Shown here piece after piece: positions 57,870 to 64,000 of a stretch of DNA of 64,000 nt (its first letter is position 1; the number at the start of each line of letters is the position of its first letter). The DNA comes from Cliona cf. orientalis (Eukaryota; Porifera; Demospongiae; Clionaida; Clionaidae). The position numbers and the translations under genes are program-made. The notes under the pieces were generated by a model, which was not told the DNA's origin, did no database searches, and saw nothing but the letters and a program-made list of their open reading frames with translations. The stretch spans positions 310,001 to 374,000 of the forward strand of contig OZ005693.1 of assembly GCA_963930775.1 (NCBI GenBank). Direction: 5' to 3'.

Positions 57870-57923
57870 ACTGAACAGTTGAGTTTTGTTTTAATGATTT
57901 GTATTCATTTAAGAGGGAGGAAT

Positions 57924-58227
57924 TGTAATAATTATTTACTTCCTGGTATCATGTTATTAATGATTATTGTATCATGCATGTATTAACTATTATTTCCTGT
58001 TACTGATTTTTTGTAGGGCATTGCGCCTTAGCGCAACCGGCCCCATTGTCTTTAGCGCCCTTGCGCATACGGACTCTTTGTTTTGTGTTTCTCATATGTA
58101 TGTATTGCATGTATGTATCTATGCTGGCATTGCCATATCTTGAGTCTCAATAATAATATCTCTATGCTGATATCGCCACCTAACTAAGCGTGCAGCTCGG
58201 TCGCTATAGGAACTGACAAACCTTACA
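57924..58227 (+). repeat. 3' LTR
   Basis: Direct repeat of about 304 bp, preceded by a polypurine tract and followed by the GCATG duplication. Confidence 0.93.
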
Positions 58228-60898
58228 GCATGCACAAATAAAGTCTTTCTAGTTAAAGAGATAGAAAGATATTGAGGATGTTGAGGATGAATTCATCTCT
58301 GGTGTATCAGAGGAAAGAGCTAAAATATGTATTCCAAGAATAGTTTTGGAAAGAAGTGATCAAGATCCTGTCAGAATGGCTTCTCTGCTCTTTAGAAATA
58401 TGTCAGGGCTGCTACCAGACAGGCTGGAGGGAAATGAAAATGATCGGTTGGTTAACATAATTTTGAATGAAATCCGATATTATTATACTATACCCCTTTC
58501 CTTCTCAAATGCATACACACACAATGTCATAATAATCAATAATACCCTGTCAGCAGAAATCTTGTGTTTCGTTTGGCCTCTCCAGTCATCTCTGCCAGTT
58601 TCCAGTGTGATACTTGTACCACATCCAACCTCTCCACTCCAGTACAAGTCACATTCAAACATACACCCTACGATCAGGTTAGTCCATATTATTTAAATTG
58701 CATTAATGTAAAATGGGGTACTTATATAATATCTAGCTATCTACCTCCAAGTATACTGATTTGCTAGTATTTTTACTGAATTCTGAGCATGAAATTTAAT
58801 ACTAAAAAGTAGTGGAGACTAAATCATTTACTGGAAACCATCATGGGGCAACCTCTGCTGGTTATAGAGCTTAATTCAAGTTTGCATGATACATGCCACA
58901 AATAATTATAAAATTAAATTATAGTAGCCACATGCCATAGTTTCCTCCTTTCAGGCTCTAGTGGACAGTGATCCTGAAAGCTCAATTGTGTGTGTTTTCT
59001 GGGACTTTGATGATGAAATTGAGTAAGCACTACTAGCTAATTACAAGTATACTATAGTAGTTTGATGTTACCAAAATAAAACGGAATGTATAGAGTTACA
59101 TTTTCCATGAAAATTTAATATAGCTACATGAGCTGATTTTGTAACAGCTCTGGATTGATAGCTATCTCTGGTATTAGAATAGCAATATTATGCACTTTGA
59201 CCTTAAATCTTAGACGGCAGCCTGGAGCCATCCTCTACCCAGGGCAGTGGTCTGATGAAGGCTGTGAGACAATCTTCAACTCCACCATGACTGTCTGCAA
59301 GTGCAATCATCTCACTCACTTTGCCATCTTGCTCAGTGCTCGACCTCTTGACCTCTCACAGGCAAAAATCTTATCCTTACAGATTATTGGATACATCGGA
59401 GTAACCATATCACTGGTTGCCATGGCAGCAACCGTGTTTATATTCCTTTTCTTGGAGTGCAAAATTAATGCTAACATTTCCAAAAAGAGACCTCTTGTTA
59501 CGATGCGTAACTACATTCACATTCAACTGTGTGTGACGCTGGCCATTGCTCAGATTATCTTTGTGGCTGGAATTGAGCCTCGTTTGGGGGAGGGGCATTT
59601 GGTGGGTGGAGTCCCAGCTGGCTGTCGATTGGTGGCTGTTCTCCTCCACTACTGGTTCCTAGACTCCTTCATGTGGATGCTGATGGAGGGTGTGGTCCTC
59701 TATGTTGCACTGGTCAGGGTCTTCATCAGTCATCATGCTAGATACATTGCAGCCTTCACCATTGCCAGCTATGGTAAGTGTGGAGCACTGACACTGAGAA
59801 GAATTATCTCCTGTAGCTACATTCCTCCAGGTTTGCCTCTGCTCTATGTTGGTGGTCTCACAGTACCTCTGGGCTTTGCTAGGAGTGAGGAGATGAGAAA
59901 GTATCACAGCTATGACTATGGCTATGAGCAGGCGTAAGTTTGATCTTCTCTTCTCTTCACATTTTAATATTCTACTGCTTGTATCATTATTGCACATCCA
60001 GCTGCTATCTGAATCCCGCCAGCTCATTTGTTTGGTCACTCATTCTCCCAGTGATTCTGATCCTACTGGCTAACATTGGTTTCTTTATAATGACCCTTGT
60101 TATCAAGTATAAAAACCAGAACAGAACTGAGAAGCACAAAGAAAAATCCAAGCAAGTTTGGTAAGCTTTTGCTAAGATTACTCAGAGATATTGAGTTTGA
60201 AAACCATATTATAAAGGAATTGGTTGAAGGCCTCCATATCTCTGACTGTGGTGATGGGCATTACTTGGATCATTGGAGTTCTGGTGATAGAAGTTGAAGA
60301 GCTCTTTCCCCTCGCTTACATCTTCACCATGTTTGTGGCCTTCCAAGGTCTCTTCATCTTCATCTTGTTTGTGCTGCTCCAACAACCAGTGAGGGAGAGC
60401 TACGCTAAATGGTGGAAGGCTACGGTCTCTGAGTCTGATTATCTCAGCAAATACTTTGGACAAACAAACCTTACCTCCATACTGGTCAGTGACTTGCATC
60501 ATGTGGCATAATAGATCCAATAAAAATTATTATATTAAGATTTATACACGTTTAGACCTCTCAGGGCAATGTACCTTCTACTCTGAAATCACCAGAAGCC
60601 AATGGTGAAAAGATCAAGTTCAAGTTGTTTCAAGGTGAAATTATCAAAAATCTGAATGTCAAAGAAGGTACTGAACTGGATGAAGAACAGCCTCAACAAG
60701 AAACAGAGCAGCATCCAATAACTGCATAGATTTAAAAAATTGCATCATTCTCACAATAATAGATTCACAATCAAATTACTGTAGATGAGATGATAGATCA
60801 ACAAATTTTAGTTAAAATCTCTTAATACGACACACCTCAAAATTATTATTTTTTTTTTGATAATATTAGCTATGTGAGCTCTGCCCAAGTAGATGATA

Positions 60899-60960
60899 AG
60901 GATCGTCAAAGTGACATGATTTGCGCGCGCAAAATCTGGGCATGCGCAATAGGTGAGATT
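60899..60960 (+). promoter_or_regulatory. Promoter block of R8
   Basis: GGATCGTCAAAGTGACATGA, TTTGCGCGCGCAAA and GGGCATGCGCAA (60938-60949) lie about 105 bp before the R8 ATG. The best-preserved example of the block, ahead of an open gene. Confidence 0.62.
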
Positions 60961-61052
60961 TTTCCCACGCCTCCTTGAAGCCGCACATACCTAGATCGAC
61001 TTCAAATGGCCTCAGCCTGAGTCCTTGCTAAGCTTTGAACAAACCAGACATC

Positions 61053-64000
61053 ATGAACCTGACTTATCTCTTAATTTTTCAGTGCGGATTGTTCTATTTA
61101 TCGAAGGCCTCGCCTCGAAGCATATCAGGGTCAGTTTCTCCCTCTGGCGCCGCGGCACCCCCGACACATCGAGTCGCTCGAAGAACTGCGTCACAGCAGG
61201 CCACCGTCGAGTATACTTTGATAACTCTCAATTCTCCTGACTGTAACGGTTTTCCGGTCGATAATTTTTCAGTGAGGGTACAGTACAGGCTTACTGCAAA
61301 TCCAGGACTTACTAGTGACAGATCCAGGGAATGGATAAGCTTGGAGTCCATGATTGCAATAAGTAAGTATCATTCAGCAAGAAATCACACTGTATTATCT
61401 AATCTAGCTAAGTGGTAATGAATAAACTGAAAGACACATAATTTGTGCTAGTTTAAAAATTTAATAAAGAATTATTATTCACTAAACGCAGGTTCAAATG
61501 GATGTGACTCTTTCCCCCTGCCTCCATCAGTTGGTAACAATAACATTAGGGCTAATGTGAGATCCTACAGTGTAGTGATTCCCAATATCAACCCAATCAA
61601 TAATGATCAGAGAGTTCAACTTCGTCTGGTCCAATCAGATCACAGAGGAGGATTCTGTGACTGTTGGGCTGTCTCTGGTCTAACACTAAGCCTTGAAGAT
61701 TCCATTGTCCATGAAATTCCACTGAAGTGAGCTCCAATCATAATTCTCATCAGAAATATAATAATGTCATTATTATTGCTACAGTCAATCTTGTGCCACA
61801 AGTGGAGAACTTTATGCCATTTTATCAGCTTTCCTCGGACAATCTGGCAGCAGTGGTGATACGGTCACTTGCACTAACTACACCATTACTTCTGACACAT
61901 CAGTTCTTGGTTTTTGTCGAGGTAGTGCGAGTGTTCCTCGAGGGTTTGTCTCAGTTGAGTTTGGTGCTGAGACCCAGTCACAGTGTGAGAATACTGCAGC
62001 TGTGGTGGACACTGGCAGACCTACTCCTCTAATGGGAGACCAATGTGACTCAATGCCTTATGTGTGAGTGGAAAAAATATCCATCAGATTCTATAAGATT
62101 CGATTCTTACCATGCAGGGAAATATCTTTTTCCTTCAACTCTATGCCTACCTCAGGTGATCTGGATTCACTAGATGATGGGGTGGAATTTGGATATAGAT
62201 TAAACAATAATGAGTGGATCCCTCTTGCATGGTACTCATCTCAAACTGACCGAGATGATTGGATTAAAGTTGGAGTATTGACGAATAATAATCTCATGGT
62301 ACGGGGATTCAGTGTACCATTTATTCATGGACACACACACAATGTTGCATTGAAGCTGTGTGGCAGTGAGATCATAGAGGATGGTGCCTCACTGAGCTTC
62401 AGGTGGCTACAGACAGTCAACTCAAGTCTAGAGCGAGATGTAGATGATATAGCTATTGATGATGTCCAAATCATCATTAATTCTTCCACACTGCAACTTG
62501 TGCTACTTATGGATAATTTTGACAATCAGATGAGCATAAAGTAGGTTATTTTAATTAAGTACTTATCTTCATATCAATTTATAACTTACACAATTACCTA
62601 TTTCAGCTCCAGTAGATGGACTGATATTGATCGTGTGACAATAGATGAACAAAACGACAGACTAGTGTTTGGTGCAGAGAGTCCAATGTTTGGTCCACTC
62701 CCTCCATTGAGAGCTGGTCAACCACGGCGAACCATCATCAGTCGAAGAATATCCACTGTCCCTCTTCACCTCAGCTTTCAAGTACAACTCAGCTACACTT
62801 TAATCACAGCAAGCTCTTCAGATTGTCCAAACACTGACACAGCACCACCTCCCAGGCTGGAGTATCGAGCTAATGGTTCACAAAACTGGACATCAATCAA
62901 ACCAGGTACCCCAACAAAAGCACTAAGTCTTGTGAAGTTTTAATAATCAATTGCATAATAATATTATGCATACAGATAACATCACTGTAACTGAAGAACC
63001 ATACATGGCAGTGAGAAGCTATTTAACCAGTATTGGTGGTATAGCTCTAAGTGCACTACCAGTTCAGTTTCGTCTTGCTCAGTTGGATCACCGTGGAGGA
63101 TTCTGTGACTGCTGGGGCGTGGTAAACCTCACAGTCACTCCACCAAATGGACAAGCTACAGAATTATCGTATGTTCCATTTTGGTGGTCATCTATGATAA
63201 AATTAAATTTGATAAGTAATCGTTATTATTATCACATTTCAGTGAGGTATGCGGTGGGAACACCTCAGAAGCTTTCCAGTCACTTTTGGAGACAGTGTCC
63301 AATCAGATATTAGGGACGTTAGGTGACAACATTATTGCTGGATTCTGTGGGGACAATGAAGGCATACCTCAGGTGTTTATCGCTCAATTTGGAGGTACAC
63401 CTATTCAAGGAGTAGGAAATTGTAACAGTTCTGGTCTAGTTTTGGAGACGACAACAGAAGATGAAGGTACTGATGTGACTACAACAAATATAAATACACG
63501 GGAATCTGGTATCCGAGATAGCATCATCATGGAGAATGGAAATTTCAGTTTAGTTCTAGTCCAGGTATGTTGAATTCATAGTACACATACATACACACAA
63601 CAACACAATATGCAGATTGAAAGCAGAATGTACACAAGTGCATTGGTGATTCTGAATGACTCAGTGAGTCTCAGTGTGACCACAGCCGCTGCTGGTAATG
63701 TGAACTTAACACAAGCCTCCTATCTGCTCAGTGCTATAGTGAATGGTTTTGGTAATCAAACAGTCGGGCAAGGTGTCAGTGAGGTATTTAATAATATTAT
63801 TATCTCAATCTGAGGCACATAATAATACACTATTTCTATTTCATGCACACTCATACACATTAAACAGTTGGTTTTGTCAACTGCCAGTGGACTCTTGGAA
63901 ATTGCCCAAAACCGAGTTGAAAATGGAATAAATGTATACTCCCTTTGTAGTTTGCTAACCCTATTATCATAGTGGTTCTGTTTATGCCTGTGATACAGAA
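61053..64000 (+). CDS. R8: adhesion GPCR, 5' part, open to window end
   Basis: Exons 61053-61362, 61492-61726, 61785-62063, 62118-62540, 62607-62905, 62976-63168, 63243-63564, 63616-63783, 63868-63933 and one starting at 63999. Every exon differs from its R2 counterpart by a multiple of three, except exon 3, where R8 has the 279 nt expected without R2's 2-nt insertion. The product starts MNLTYLLIFQCGLFYLSKAS (signal peptide) and carries the complete A-B-A ectodomain: FCDCWAV module, CRGSASVPRGF region, IAIDDVQI module, second FCDCWGV module. The stalk (TTTEDEGTDVTTT) and the first GAIN exons follow. GPS and 7TM lie beyond the window. No break is visible, so this is probably a functional receptor. 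Confidence 0.9.

Larger units (their letters stand above)
53390..58227 (+). mobile_element. Ty3/Gypsy LTR retrotransposon, looks whole and young
   Basis: Near-identical direct LTRs (53390-53692 and 57924-58227) begin TG and end CA. They enclose a primer-binding region right after the 5' LTR, one long gag-pol ORF, and a purine-rich tract (AAGAGGGAGGA) before the 3' LTR. GCATG is duplicated at both ends (53385-53389, 58228-58232). The R2 intron at about 4683 shows the corresponding unoccupied sequence. LTR near-identity implies a very recent insertion. Family: Metaviridae-like Ty3/Gypsy, probably the mag-like group (inference from the fused frame and domain order). Confidence 0.95.
52265..60729 (+). 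pseudogene. R7: adhesion GPCR with collapsed ectodomain
   Basis: It starts with the standard signal peptide, but exon 1 jumps after GCGGCAC into intron 1 sequence. Exon 2 (from 52423) is fused at GCGGTG (about 52503) to the stalk exon, so exons 3-6 are missing and the frame is lost. Downstream: the stalk exon to 52816, then GAIN exons 52868-53035, 53099-53164, 53234-53333, 58253-58446, 58557-58677 and 58955-59022. GPS/7TM exons are 59214-59773, 59831-59933, 60002-60160, 60217-60484, with tail 60556-60729. The 58253 exon also loses frame (GAG-ATA-GAA-AGA-TAT-TGA). The 3' half from 59214 is open and nearly identical to intact copies. An LTR retrotransposon occupies the intron 53334-58252. Confidence 0.85.

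Overview
The window is eukaryotic animal DNA. It is AT-rich, with many short GT-AG introns (about 50-120 bp), and is dominated by a head-to-tail array of adhesion G-protein-coupled receptor (aGPCR, class B2) genes, all on the + strand. The coding style, very compact introns, dense small palindromic transposons and a zinc-ribbon/OTU-protease repeat suggest an early-branching metazoan, most likely a sponge; the species is an inference.

I count eight receptor copies: R1 (1-1247, 3' end only), R2 (1542-6988), R3 (8998-15796), R4 (16705-21667), R5 (22399-29760), R6 (30460-51972, split by a 15.2 kb insertion), R7 (52265-60729, with an LTR retrotransposon in an intron) and R8 (61053 to beyond the window). 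The full plan, seen in R2, is 18 exons: signal peptide; an ectodomain with two 'FCDCWAV' modules flanking an 'IAIDDV' module (together resembling reelin-type sub-repeats); a Thr-rich stalk; a GAIN domain; the GPS autoproteolysis motif (CKCNHLTHFAILLS); seven membrane helices; and a conserved cytosolic tail. R5 and R6 form a second subclass lacking the second FCDCWAV module. Summed exon lengths support the models: R5 gives exactly 3546 nt (1181 codons plus stop), and R8 stays in frame to the window edge. R2 has one 2-nt frameshift. R3, R4, R6 and R7 are clearly broken.

Intact neighbours are only about 290-320 bp apart. Each well-preserved 5' end carries a GC-rich promoter block with an NRF1-like palindrome about 60-115 bp before the ATG. 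Longer spacers and broken exons are explained by insertions: a 370-bp Harbinger-like MITE (TAA duplication) and a 773-bp foldback element (6-bp duplication) in R3 exons; a 1.6-kb foldback made of GCGGGAT heptamers in an R5 intron; palindromic MITEs in R4 and R6; and a 15.2-kb TIR-bounded composite inside an R6 membrane-helix exon. The composite (36067-51260) holds tandem TIR repeats with tRNA-like boxes, seven copies of an ACACTAAGTAG-terminated family, and one expanded copy carrying a Cys-rich zinc-ribbon ORF overlapping an OTU cysteine-protease ORF.

At 53390-58227 a Ty3/Gypsy LTR retrotransposon looks whole and very young (near-identical LTRs, 5-bp target duplication, one long gag-pol ORF). 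Overall the window is a snapshot of receptor-family birth and death: copies homogenised in the GPS/7TM exon, diversified in the ectodomain, and repeatedly destroyed by recombination and mobile elements.
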